From Bacteroides sp. CAG:545 (GTDB lineage Bacteria > Bacteroidota > Bacteroidia > Bacteroidales > UBA932), in NCBI GenBank assembly GCA_000432515.1, contig HF996011.1:1-8856 (forward strand): DNA of 8,856 bases, written 5' to 3'. Within the stretch, counting starts at the first letter, position 1. Each line of letters opens with the position of its first letter. Positions 1-6,817 of the stretch are shown here, piece by piece. A program made the translations under genes and the position numbers. The notes beneath the pieces were generated by a model. That model saw only the letters and a program-made list of their open reading frames with translations, was not told where the DNA came from and searched no databases.

Positions 1-64
1 AAGAGACCAACCCTTTTGGGTCAGCCTCATTCAGCTGCTCTATGAGTATCTGGTCTTCTTTCAT
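1..64 (-). CDS. 5' end of an unidentified gene, possibly an ECF-type sigma factor (partial)
   Basis: The minus strand reads ATG at 64-62 and then 20 further codons to the window edge, giving MKEDQILIEQLNEADPKGLV and one more Ser. The short acidic opening followed by 'LIEQLNEADPKGLVSL'-like residues resembles the N-terminus of Bacteroidota ECF sigma factors, where a phrase such as 'LI..L..GD..AF..L' precedes region 2. That resemblance is an inference from 21 residues only. The frame is open further upstream into the neighbouring gene, but a promoter-like TATCTTTG at 101-94 would start RNA near 88, which favours the ATG at 64. No typical Shine-Dalgarno is visible. The gene lies on the same strand as, and 91 nt downstream of, the LysO-type pair. 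It could equally be an unrelated protein. Confidence 0.4.
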   Translation of the reverse strand, partial: MKEDQILIEQLNEADPKGLVS

Positions 65-66
65 GA

Positions 67-128
67 TGTAGCGGGAGTTCTGTGTTGCTACCACAAAGAT
101 AGGAAATAAAGTCAAGTTTCCCGCTACA
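67..128. repeat. Perfect 10-bp inverted repeat bracketing a promoter-like site
   Basis: TGTAGCGGGA at 67-76 is the exact reverse complement of TCCCGCTACA at 119-128, with 42 bp between them and one further possible G-U pair inward (77/118). The left arm begins 3 nt upstream of the ATG at 64-62; the right arm lies 27 nt beyond the stop of the LysO C-terminal gene. The spacer contains the minus-strand TATCTTTG. A transcript starting from that box would lack the 119-128 arm, whereas read-through RNA from the LysO genes would carry both arms and could fold next to the start codon. It might be an operator pair, a read-through translation block or a small invertible segment. Confidence 0.6.
94..101 (-). 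promoter_or_regulatory. Promoter-like -7 box TATCTTTG
   Basis: Read on the minus strand, 101-94 is TATCTTTG, an exact match to the Bacteroides -7 consensus TAnnTTTG. It sits about 30 nt upstream of the ATG at 64, giving a predicted leader of roughly 24 nt. I do not find a convincing -33 TTTG at the usual 19-21 nt spacing; the only TTG nearby (115-113) is 11 nt away. The promoter is therefore only half supported. It lies inside the loop of the inverted repeat at 67-128. Confidence 0.35.
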
Positions 129-155
129 ACTTGGATTTTCAGACTTTTGAGACCT

Positions 156-758
156 CTACAGGGTGCACCAGAAAGTGACGATGAAAGGTATTGAAAACTC
201 GAGCACAAAGCCGTGGAACAGCGAAACCACAGCATATTGCCTGCCGGATGAGTCCATGATGATAGGCAATGTCGTGTCCATCGAAGTCACTCCGCCTGCG
301 GCGATCGGAGCCAATGGCCCTGCCACTTTTACCAGCAGCGGCGACAGGAGCAATGTGAACATCTCCCGGACAATGTTCGAGAGCAATGCGATGGTACCGA
401 GTTCCGCTCCCTTGTATTCTGTAATGAAGATACTGGACAATGAATAATAACCGAAACCGGAACCTACTGCCAGACAGTCTGTTGCACTGCGTCCGTGCAA
501 CAGGAGAGCAGAGGCAAGTGCTCCTGCCAATGTGCCGAGAAGCGTGCCGACCGGAAGCAGCGACATCCTCAGGTCCAGAGTCTTGAACTTGGATATGAAA
601 CTGTTGTCGCTTCCCACTCCTGCACCCACGCAGAAAAGCAGGGCACAGAGGGCATAGAACGTAAGATTGCCCTCAGATAGGCCTGAGGGTATCAGGCCGG
701 ACAGTCCTGCGGCAATGCCGATGATGAAGAAACTGATAATGACAAGGCTGCCTTTCAT
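156..758 (-). CDS. LysO-type exporter, C-terminal half protein
   Basis: This 200-residue membrane protein matches the C-terminal part of the LysO/DUF340 family, whose E. coli member (LysO, formerly YbjE, about 300 residues in one chain) exports lysine across the inner membrane. Conserved family blocks are visible: GFGYYSLSS at residues 101-109, NIVREM at 128-133 and GGVTSMDTTLP at 155-165, with about six hydrophobic segments. I chose the ATG at 758-756 (MKGSLVII) over an upstream ATG at 797, because it gives the classic ATGA overlap with the stop of the N-terminal half gene and the protein then begins directly with a membrane segment. The two-gene arrangement is, as far as I recall, usual in Bacteroidota. 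Lysine as the substrate is inferred from the family; other amino acids are possible. Confidence 0.85.
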   Translation of the reverse strand: MKGSLVIISFFIIGIAAGLSGLIPSGLSEGNLTFYALCALLFCVGAGVGSDNSFISKFKTLDLRMSLLPVGTLLGTLAGALASALLLHGRSATDCLAVGSGFGYYSLSSIFITEYKGAELGTIALLSNIVREMFTLLLSPLLVKVAGPLAPIAAGGVTSMDTTLPIIMDSSGRQYAVVSLFHGFVLEFSIPFIVTFWCTL

Positions 759-1027
759 CTCGATTTCCTCCTGCTTATATATTGCCACAGAATCCATGCG
801 AAAACGCAGCTTCCTGCAGTGCAGAGCGTCGCAATCACGACTGCATCCAGTCCGAGTGAGGGCAATGCGGATATGATCTTCTTGTTACCGCCGACTTCCA
901 CGCCGAGCAGGAACAGCAGAATCCATATGAGCAAGGTCGTCGCCTTGGAAATCCATTGACAGTCCCGTTTTCTCAGGAGCCATCCGAAGGCAATGCCTCC
1001 GAACATGCAGCCGATAACTGTAAACAT
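755..1027 (-). CDS. LysO-type exporter, N-terminal half protein
   Basis: This 90-residue, mostly hydrophobic protein corresponds to the N-terminal DUF340 segment of LysO. It has three predicted membrane spans (about residues 2-18, 27-43 and 58-82) and the family-like phrase LLFLLGVEVGGNKKIISALP at 38-57. It ends in a basic tail (SRRKSR). Its stop overlaps the start of the C-terminal half gene by 4 nt (ATGA at 758-755), so translation is probably coupled and the two chains should assemble into one transporter. Its own ATG at 1027 directly abuts the stop of the GSCFA gene with no gap. The halves are in different frames, but each has a proper start, so this looks like a stable split gene rather than a frameshift mutation. 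Confidence 0.82.
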   Translation of the reverse strand: MFTVIGCMFGGIAFGWLLRKRDCQWISKATTLLIWILLFLLGVEVGGNKKIISALPSLGLDAVVIATLCTAGSCVFAWILWQYISRRKSR

Positions 1028-1912
1028 CTATTTGTCAATATTTTGCGGTTTCGTAATGATTCTATGCTGCGATTGCAGAAATGCTTTCCTGTTCTTTTCC
1101 AGTGTTGCCCGTTCAGTTTCGGGCAATGCGAAATCGCAGAATCTTTCCCATATATAGTTTACGGCCTGCTGGGACGGGTGCACCATGTCTTCTGCATAGA
1201 AACGGTAGTCCCTCAGCTCGTCCATCATGATCTCATAAGCAGGGAAGTACGCGCATTGGTCCGGATGATTCTCAACTACCGATTCCACGGCCATAAGCAG
1301 GGTGCTTTTGCTGATCTGGTTGTCGTGCGCGCCGTCTTTGAGATGCCGTATGGGGCTGACAGTGAATATGAAACGCTTCTGCGGGTACTTCCCGACAAGA
1401 GAATTGAGCAGTACCGAACAGGTCTTCAGCGAAAGCCTTTCTCGGGTGAATTCTTTGGCATCCCGTTTAAGGCAATTGGACACGATCTCGCCTGTGGCAT
1501 TGAACCGGAAGGTCCAGACTGTGCCGAGCGTGATGATTATCGTGGAAGCCTCGCGGAAGAAGGCTGATGCCTTGGCAAGTGATTCATTTGCATTGACAAG
1601 AAACTCTGCGCTTGTCGCCCTTGCGGCCGCGGTGTGGTGGCTGAATGAACAGACAAGCTGCGATCCGGCGCCCATCTGAACGCACTCGTCTTCGCCGAAC
1701 GGAACAGCAGAATCCAGCCTCCGAACTGCATTGCAGACGGAAACCGGATTGTACAATGTTCCAAAAGGATTGGTGCAGGCCCGGAACCCCATGTTCTTCA
1801 TTATGAGGCCGATATTGTCGGAAAAACAACTGCCGAGCAGCAGGATGCTGTCATCGAAACTGTTTTTTATCTTGCTTTCCGGAATATCCACCGGGGTCTG
1901 CAACTTTATCAT
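1028..1912 (-). CDS. GSCFA family protein, probable SGNH-type hydrolase
   Basis: This 294-residue protein has the naming motif of the GSCFA family (PF08885) at residues 27-30 (GSCF, within LLLGSCFSDNIG), followed by NPFGTLYNP at 48-56, ITLGTVWTF at 127-135, TVSPIRH at 184-190 and EDMVHPS at 241-247. The early Ser28 in a G-S block together with a late D242-x-x-H245 looks like the catalytic arrangement of SGNH/GDSL esterases. An acyl-ester or acetyl-ester hydrolase role is therefore plausible, but no substrate is established for the family. There is no signal peptide, so it is probably cytoplasmic. The length is close to what I expect for the family. The start ATG at 1912 lies 24 nt after the GH2 stop, and the stop abuts the LysO N-half start. 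Confidence 0.88.
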   Translation of the reverse strand: MIKLQTPVDIPESKIKNSFDDSILLLGSCFSDNIGLIMKNMGFRACTNPFGTLYNPVSVCNAVRRLDSAVPFGEDECVQMGAGSQLVCSFSHHTAAARATSAEFLVNANESLAKASAFFREASTIIITLGTVWTFRFNATGEIVSNCLKRDAKEFTRERLSLKTCSVLLNSLVGKYPQKRFIFTVSPIRHLKDGAHDNQISKSTLLMAVESVVENHPDQCAYFPAYEIMMDELRDYRFYAEDMVHPSQQAVNYIWERFCDFALPETERATLEKNRKAFLQSQHRIITKPQNIDK

Positions 1913-1936
1913 ATTTTGTCTGTTTGTAAGGAAAAG

Positions 1937-3790
1937 TTACTTTTCCATGGATTCGATTACTGAAAGGTTGGCTTTCCTTACTCTCGCCTCATCCATTTTC
2001 AGGACTTTGCGGTCGTAAGTCATAAAGCCGTTCACCTCGCCTTCCACGTCAGTGGTCTGTGTATAGACTGCTGCGCTGAAACCGCTTCTGACCATTTCTT
2101 CCAGGTCGCGCGCATATTCCACGTAAACATCTGTAACCTCATCTGAGTTCTTGTACTGTACATAGCCCCAGTTGCGGTCTTTCTGCCACAGATGGCCCTC
2201 GAGAGGCAGACCGATTCCGCCGTATTCTCCGAGTACAGTAACGTAATTGCTGTCGAAGAAACGCTGTTTAGGACCCGGATATCTGTGCTCGTCGAGAATG
2301 TCGCCGCATTTTCTGTGGTTTCCGCCTGAAGCCGAGTTAACAAGTCTGGTAGGGTCGAGTTCCTTGGTGTATTCAGCGACTTTCTCCGTGTCGAACTGTC
2401 CCCATGCCTCATTGAACGGAACCCATACGACTATACAAGGGAAGCAGCGTCTGGCTCCGATGATCTCGGTCCACTCCTTATAGTAGTTCTTCTTCCATTC
2501 GTCAGGTACAGGAGTGTCTGTGCCCTCGTCCCAATTGTCGTAAACCCACTTGTTGGTGGTGTTGTCTGCGATACTCGGCATATCCTGCCATACCATCATT
2601 CCGAGCTGGTCGCAGTGGAAGTACCATCTTGCAGGCTCTATCTTGATGTGCTTGCGTATCATATTGAAGCCCAGTTCTTTAGTCTTGACGATGTCGTATC
2701 TCAATGCTTCGTCGGTCGGAGCTGTGTAGAGTCCGTCAGGCCACCAGCCCTGGTCGAGCGGGCCGAACTGGAACAGAGGTTTTCCGTTCAATGCCATTCT
2801 CTTGTAGTTGTGCGAGTCAGTGACTACGGAAATTTCCCTCATTGCCGCATAGCCTTCCACCCGGTCCAGAACCTTGCCGCCACGAATTACTGAAAGGCGC
2901 AGTCCATAAAGGTACGGGGAATCAGGAGACCAGGTCTTTACTTCCGGCAATGTGACTGTAACCGCCTTGCCTTCAGCTGCTTTAGCACTTGCGATGACCT
3001 TTTCGGCCGGCTTCTCAGGAGAGTATCCGACGCCGCCCTCCAGCACTTCTGCCAATATGATGTCGCCTTCGGCTGTTCCTTTTGTCAATGTCTTGACTGT
3101 CAATGATTTCGTGTCAATGTCGGCTACGGCTTCATAGCTCAGGAATCGTGTTTCCGGCACTGTCTCCAGCCATACGCTCTGCCATATTCCGGAAACCGGA
3201 GTGTACCAGATTCCTTTAGGCGAAAGCACCTGCTTGCCCCTCGGCTGGAATGACTTGTCGCTGCTGTCTGCGACTTTCACCACGAGCTTCTGCTCGCCTT
3301 TCGCATTGAGGTATGGGGTGATGTCGAACGAGAATTCCGTAAATCCTCCCGTGTGCGTTCCGAGGAATATATCATTGACATAAACATCTGCTTTCCAATC
3401 TACAGCGTCGAAGTTGAGCATCGTCCTCATCCCTTTCTGGGCCTTGGCCTGGAACGTGGTGCTGTACCACAGGTTCTCATTTGGCTGAAGGATTCTTCCG
3501 ACTCCTGACAATGATGACTCGATGGCAAACGGCACGAGTATCTGGCCGTCGTTTTCTGCCGGCTGAGGCTCTCCGCATTTGGTGACGGCATAGTTCCACA
3601 GTCCGTTCAATGATTTCCAGTCGCCTCTGACCATCTGCGGTCTCGGGTATTCCGGATGGCAGGATTCAGGCGAAACCTGCTCTGACCAGGTTGTACGGAT
3701 GTTTTCGCCTGCCGGAGCCCAGTTCTGAGCTGCTGCCGACAGCGGTAAGGTCAATGCTGTCGCAATAATTAGTGTAGTGATTCTGTTCAT
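1937..3790 (-). CDS. Secreted glycoside hydrolase family 2 enzyme (beta-galactosidase/glucuronidase-like)
   Basis: This 617-residue protein begins with a signal peptide (residues 1-21, cleavage expected near AAA/Q in LPLSAAAQ), so it should be periplasmic or surface-exposed. Domains in order are a GH2 jelly-roll sugar-binding domain (about 56-210, with WYSTTF at 108-113), an immunoglobulin-like domain (about 215-320) and a TIM barrel (about 325-605). The barrel holds the GH2 acid/base in VPFNEAWGQF (Glu461 after Asn460) and the likely nucleophile in LGEYGG (Glu522), so a retaining enzyme with both catalytic acids intact is expected. It is much shorter than LacZ (about 1,000 residues) and has no extra C-terminal domains. 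Substrate cannot be told from sequence: beta-galactoside, glucuronide and mannoside are all possible. No SusC/SusD pair or regulator lies beside it. Confidence 0.9.
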   Translation of the reverse strand: MNRITTLIIATALTLPLSAAAQNWAPAGENIRTTWSEQVSPESCHPEYPRPQMVRGDWKSLNGLWNYAVTKCGEPQPAENDGQILVPFAIESSLSGVGRILQPNENLWYSTTFQAKAQKGMRTMLNFDAVDWKADVYVNDIFLGTHTGGFTEFSFDITPYLNAKGEQKLVVKVADSSDKSFQPRGKQVLSPKGIWYTPVSGIWQSVWLETVPETRFLSYEAVADIDTKSLTVKTLTKGTAEGDIILAEVLEGGVGYSPEKPAEKVIASAKAAEGKAVTVTLPEVKTWSPDSPYLYGLRLSVIRGGKVLDRVEGYAAMREISVVTDSHNYKRMALNGKPLFQFGPLDQGWWPDGLYTAPTDEALRYDIVKTKELGFNMIRKHIKIEPARWYFHCDQLGMMVWQDMPSIADNTTNKWVYDNWDEGTDTPVPDEWKKNYYKEWTEIIGARRCFPCIVVWVPFNEAWGQFDTEKVAEYTKELDPTRLVNSASGGNHRKCGDILDEHRYPGPKQRFFDSNYVTVLGEYGGIGLPLEGHLWQKDRNWGYVQYKNSDEVTDVYVEYARDLEEMVRSGFSAAVYTQTTDVEGEVNGFMTYDRKVLKMDEARVRKANLSVIESMEK

Positions 3791-3855
3791 GTTATTATTG
3801 TGTGTAATAATTTGTAACGAAATAAAATCGAATCCTCTAATTTACGGTTTTTCCG

Positions 3856-4278
3856 TTATAATTCGTACATGTTCAACCCTGTCTCTTCGGAAAATTTTCT
3901 GCCGAGATGAGCCTTTGAAGGTATCACGACCAGTTCACATGCCCCGCTTATGACTGCGGAAAAAAGATGCCCGCAGATGGCGGAACAGTCTGAGCGTCCG
4001 AACGTTGCGTGAAGATGCAGATACACATTGCCGTCCTTCTCGGAGATGTTTCCGGTAAGATTTGCCATTTCCATCTGCTCCTTGAACTCCATGTCCACAT
4101 ATTTCTTGGTGGCAGGGTTCAGAAAACGCAGAACCACATCATTCACGGCTCCGAGACCGTAAATCTCTCCCGCCAGGATGTTCTCTTTCCTGCAGAATTC
4201 GGTCAATGCTGCAGCAACTTCACAATGATTGTCAATGCTGAGAAAATATCTGTCTTCAGCTTTCGTGTACTTGTACAT
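3856..4278 (-). CDS. PPC/DUF296 domain protein
   Basis: This 140-residue protein is a single PPC (plant and prokaryote conserved) domain, PF03479. Visible hallmarks are IYGLGAV at residues 39-45, LTGNIS at 74-79, LHLHATFGRSD at 87-97 and GHLFSAVI at 103-110. His88, His90 and His104 are the three histidines that bind a metal, usually zinc, in prokaryotic members; such proteins form trimers. No AT-hook is present, as expected for bacterial members, and the biochemical role of the bacterial family is not established. It has no signal peptide and should be cytoplasmic. It starts 10 nt after the metal exporter's stop, so the two are probably co-transcribed. A 65-nt gap then precedes the GH2 gene. 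Confidence 0.9.
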   Translation of the reverse strand: MYKYTKAEDRYFLSIDNHCEVAAALTEFCRKENILAGEIYGLGAVNDVVLRFLNPATKKYVDMEFKEQMEMANLTGNISEKDGNVYLHLHATFGRSDCSAICGHLFSAVISGACELVVIPSKAHLGRKFSEETGLNMYEL

Positions 4279-4288
4279 AGTATAATAA

Positions 4289-5401
4289 TTATAGGTATAT
4301 CAGTATGGCTATCGCTCCGACTGCTGCGGCAATGACTGTTTTTATAAGCTTGACAGTCAGCCAGCTGCGTTTGTTCTCGGCAATCAGCGGCAGGCAAGCG
4401 TGCCCGTCCTGGGAAATGCAGTTGGCGAGCAGGACCGGGAACGGAAGAATCCCTGCGGCGAACATTGACACGAAAACAAGGTGCGGGCCCGACTCCGGAA
4501 TCAGTCCGGCAGCGACCGCAATCACAAGCATAAGCCAGATGTTACCCTTGATCCAAGTCTCGATGTCGACATAGATGGACAATATCCCGAATACCGCGAG
4601 TACGCCGAATGTCCATGCGAAAATCGTAGGCAAATGCTTCTTTATCACGTGCTTCCATACGTGCTCTTTCAGGAAGTGGTGCAGGTTGTGGGCATGATTG
4701 CCGTGCTCTTCGCCCTCTTTGTGATGATGGCCGCATTTCTCGTCATCGTGGCTGTCCTCGTTATGGTGATGGCAGCAGTCCACGTCATCGTGGCCGTCCT
4801 CGTTATGGTGATGGCAGCAGTTCACGTCATCGAGGCTGTCCTCCCCGTGATGGCTGTACTTCTCCCCGTCGTGATGATGGCCGCAGTCGCAGGAATGGAT
4901 CTCGTAATTGTCGTCACGGCTCCTGTCAGCGCCGATGTTCATCATCTTGCCCTTCTTCTGCATTGACCCGACAATGATTTCTGTCAATGCGCCTATGCCG
5001 ATTCCGAGAACGAAAAGCCCGCACATCATCATCAGCGCAGTGCCTGGAAATTTCGCCAGCATTATGAATGCTTCGTCGCCGGTAGTGGCTATCAGCGTGG
5101 CCAGCAGCGCGCCGAATCCTATCATTCTGTGAGAGTAGAGCGATACGCCTGCAAATCCGCCGAGGCATCCCGGTATGAGACCGAGGGCCGCAGAAGTCAC
5201 GATCTGTCTGCCTTTGTGCTTCTCGAGACTGCGAAACATTTTTCCCTGAGTGCAGACATTGAAAATTTCTATCAATGTCATCATCAGTATCACGAGACCG
5301 CAGATTTCTATACTTTCCTTGAACGCATCTATGAGTGCGTCAGGTATATCGTGTGGCGTGTGGGGAAGTTCTCCGTGGATGTGTAAAGGTAAGATGAACA
5401 T
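4289..5401 (-). CDS. Putative heavy-metal exporter with His/Cys-rich loop (PF11449-like)
   Basis: This 370-residue polytopic membrane protein fits the ArsP_2-type family (PF11449, putative 10-TM heavy-metal exporter, also annotated as arsenic efflux or putative manganese transporter). Two homologous halves can be seen: GLIPGCLGG (residues 74-82) with ATTGDEAF (105-112), and GLIPESGPH (299-307) with SQDGHACLPL (330-339). They probably form paired ion-path motifs in a pseudo-symmetric transporter. Between the halves lies a hydrophilic loop (about 150-257) with 20 His and 7 Cys between residues 169 and 238, including a 14-residue repeat of the form CCHHHNED-HDD. The loop is probably cytoplasmic and metal-binding; the metal is unknown (Zn, Mn, Ni, Co or Cu could fit). 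The start at 5401 lies 4 nt after the DUF1573 stop. Confidence 0.8.
   Translation of the reverse strand: MFILPLHIHGELPHTPHDIPDALIDAFKESIEICGLVILMMTLIEIFNVCTQGKMFRSLEKHKGRQIVTSAALGLIPGCLGGFAGVSLYSHRMIGFGALLATLIATTGDEAFIMLAKFPGTALMMMCGLFVLGIGIGALTEIIVGSMQKKGKMMNIGADRSRDDNYEIHSCDCGHHHDGEKYSHHGEDSLDDVNCCHHHNEDGHDDVDCCHHHNEDSHDDEKCGHHHKEGEEHGNHAHNLHHFLKEHVWKHVIKKHLPTIFAWTFGVLAVFGILSIYVDIETWIKGNIWLMLVIAVAAGLIPESGPHLVFVSMFAAGILPFPVLLANCISQDGHACLPLIAENKRSWLTVKLIKTVIAAAVGAIAILIYL
4741..4824. repeat. Two 42-bp tandem repeats encoding His-rich units
   Basis: Copies at 4741-4782 and 4783-4824 begin with CGTCATCG and differ at only two positions by my reading. A degenerate third copy begins at 4825 with the same eight bases. 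Being 42 bp, each unit adds 14 residues without a frame change, encoding on the minus strand the CCHHHNED-HDD units at about residues 194-222 of the exporter. Copy-number change would lengthen or shorten the metal-binding loop without disrupting the gene. Confidence 0.9.
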
Positions 5402-5405
5402 AGGT

Positions 5406-6515
5406 TTACTGGTAAATGGTTCCCGCGATATAGAGGCTTATGACAGGCCTGAGCGGTGAATTGGTCGTCAGAATTATAGCTGTTTCATTGTCCCCGACAG
5501 GGAGATTGCCCGTGTCAAGTGTGCATTTGAAAGAATTTTTCCCGCCGGAGGGGGTGTCAATGAACTCTGCCGGCACTTTCACGCTGTTGTTTTCCGCATC
5601 GCATTTGTAGATGTGAAAACCGCTGCCACCCATATTCTTGTAGGAGAATGTTGCTGTGACAGCAGTGCCTTTGCGGACTTTTCCGAAATGGTAAGTGCTC
5701 GCGTCAAATATCGGCTGGGCTCCGTTTTCCTGTTCCTCGGCTGTCCAAGAAGAGAAGTCTTCCTTCGTGAAAGCCTTTATGCTCAATGCTTTATGTGGCT
5801 GACCATTCACTACAGGAGTTGCGAAATAAGTGTTTCTGCCCCACCTTGACCTGTCTGCCGTGACGATGTATGTCATTTTAGCAGTGGCTCCGGCCGGTAT
5901 CGGGTTCGGCGAAACGGAGACTGAAAGTCCCGGCGACACTTTCGTAAATGAAATCCTGACAGGGGAGTTGCCGACATTGGCCACAGTCACTCCGTCGCTT
6001 TTCTGTCCGCCCTGTGACAGGTTTCCCAGCTGGAAAGAGGATTTGCGCAGGGCCAATGCTCCTCTTCTTTCAGGATATAATTCATTGAGCGACAGTTTCT
6101 TGGCGTGGACTATCCCTCGGAGTCTGAGTATCACCGGCTTCTTTATTCCCGAAATATATACTGTCAATGTCTTGTCGAATGGGTAGGGGCCTTCGTCATT
6201 GGTATAGGTGGCTGAAATGGTGCCTGTCTTTCCTGGCAGAACCGGTTCGCGTGTCCATCTTACCCTGGTGCAGCCGCAACTGCTTACTACATTGTATATG
6301 ACTGCCGGTTTGGCGGATATGTTGGTCACAGTGAACGTGCAGCTCTGCTCTCCCTGTCCTACAGTGAGGTCGCCAAAGTCGTGTATGGTCTTGTCGAAAC
6401 GCACAATCCCGTCATATTCAGTGGTTTTGCCGTCAGTTTTCACCTGAGCGTATAGAGCCGCCGAAAATAAGGCTGCGGTGATAGTCGCAGCCAGATATTT
6501 GTAAATCTTCATCAT
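5406..6515 (-). CDS. Secreted DUF1573 protein with three Ig-like (ASH-type) repeats
   Basis: This 369-residue protein has an N-terminal signal peptide (about residues 1-23, cleavage after LYA before Q). Three similar beta-sandwich domains follow: about 38-135 (FDKTIHDFGDLTVGQ with SSCGCT, Cys80 and Cys82, the classic DUF1573/PF07610 block), about 157-250 (SSFQLGNLSQGG) and about 268-367 (STYHFGKVRKG). The second and third domains have lost the CGC motif. The protein is likely periplasmic or surface-associated; the family is abundant in Bacteroidota and its function is not established. Two ATG codons are adjacent at 6515 and 6512, and I keep the first. It is the first gene of the minus-strand run, and its stop lies 4 nt before the exporter start. 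Its promoter must share the 104-nt divergent region with the ferredoxin gene. Confidence 0.87.
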   Translation of the reverse strand: MMKIYKYLAATITAALFSAALYAQVKTDGKTTEYDGIVRFDKTIHDFGDLTVGQGEQSCTFTVTNISAKPAVIYNVVSSCGCTRVRWTREPVLPGKTGTISATYTNDEGPYPFDKTLTVYISGIKKPVILRLRGIVHAKKLSLNELYPERRGALALRKSSFQLGNLSQGGQKSDGVTVANVGNSPVRISFTKVSPGLSVSVSPNPIPAGATAKMTYIVTADRSRWGRNTYFATPVVNGQPHKALSIKAFTKEDFSSWTAEEQENGAQPIFDASTYHFGKVRKGTAVTATFSYKNMGGSGFHIYKCDAENNSVKVPAEFIDTPSGGKNSFKCTLDTGNLPVGDNETAIILTTNSPLRPVISLYIAGTIYQ

Positions 6516-6549
6516 TGCGGCTTAAGTTCCTGCAAAAATCTAACCACTA

Positions 6550-6580
6550 TTGATTATTTGACAGATTTCACATACATTTG
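6550..6580 (+). promoter_or_regulatory. Bacteroides-type promoter for the ferredoxin gene
   Basis: TACATTTG at 6573-6580 matches the -7 consensus TAnnTTTG exactly, and TTG at 6550-6552 stands 20 nt upstream, the usual spacing for the -33 element. Transcription would start near 6587, giving a leader of about 33 nt that is A-rich and lacks a strong Shine-Dalgarno, typical of Bacteroidota. This start lies downstream of an alternative ATG at 6578 and therefore supports the ATG at 6620 as the true start. Confidence 0.6.
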
Positions 6581-6619
6581 CATTCGTATAAAAGCAACAA
6601 CCAAAAGAATTTTAATATT

Positions 6620-6796
6620 ATGGCTTACAAAATTTCTGAATCAGAGTGCGTAGCTTGTGGTACTTGCATCAGCGAGTGCCCTGCAGGTGCTATTGTAGAA
6701 GGCGATGTTTATCACATTGATCCGAACCTTTGCCTTGATTGCGGCACTTGCGCCGGTGTTTGCCCTATGGGCGCGATTCATCCGGGAGACGAGTAG
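6620..6796 (+). CDS. Small 2[4Fe-4S] ferredoxin
   Basis: The 58-residue protein is a bacterial-type ferredoxin carrying two [4Fe-4S] clusters, a soluble low-potential electron carrier in anaerobic metabolism (for example with pyruvate:ferredoxin oxidoreductase or Rnf-type complexes). Both cluster motifs are complete: Cys10-x2-Cys13-x2-Cys16-x3-Cys20-Pro and Cys38-x2-Cys41-x2-Cys44-x3-Cys48-Pro, each followed by a Gly-Ala-Ile. Two near-identical halves are visible. I use the ATG at 6620 (MAYKISESE) rather than an in-frame ATG at 6578, because the longer form adds an atypical Asn/Lys-rich leader and begins inside the -7 box. The gene is monocistronic, with its own promoter and terminator. Specific redox partners cannot be inferred from the neighbours. 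Confidence 0.95.
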   Translation: MAYKISESECVACGTCISECPAGAIVEGDVYHIDPNLCLDCGTCAGVCPMGAIHPGDE

Positions 6797-6817
6797 TACG
6801 CGTCTGGAATCCGACAC

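Noticed and set aside
956..1567. 203-residue plus-strand open frame
   Set aside because: It lies antisense to the LysO N-half and GSCFA genes, which have clear family motifs; the antisense protein has none.
2032..2412. 126-residue minus-strand open frame inside the GH2 gene
   Set aside because: It is an out-of-frame shadow of the TIM-barrel region and shows no recognisable motif.
3844..3856. Small hairpin ACGG-TTTTT-CCGT at the PPC stop as a terminator
   Set aside because: The stem is only 4 bp and the following bases on the minus strand are not a T-run.
4741..4866. CRISPR-like repeats
   Set aside because: The repeats are directly adjacent 42-bp units with no spacers and lie in frame within a coding region.
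4481..4966. 161-residue plus-strand open frame rich in Val, Met and Ala
   Set aside because: It is antisense to the exporter's His-rich loop; His codons CAC/CAT read as GTG/ATG on the other strand, which explains both its length and its composition.
6578..6619. Longer ferredoxin start at 6578
   Set aside because: It overlaps the -7 box TACATTTG and adds an Asn/Lys-rich leader; the predicted transcript starts after it.
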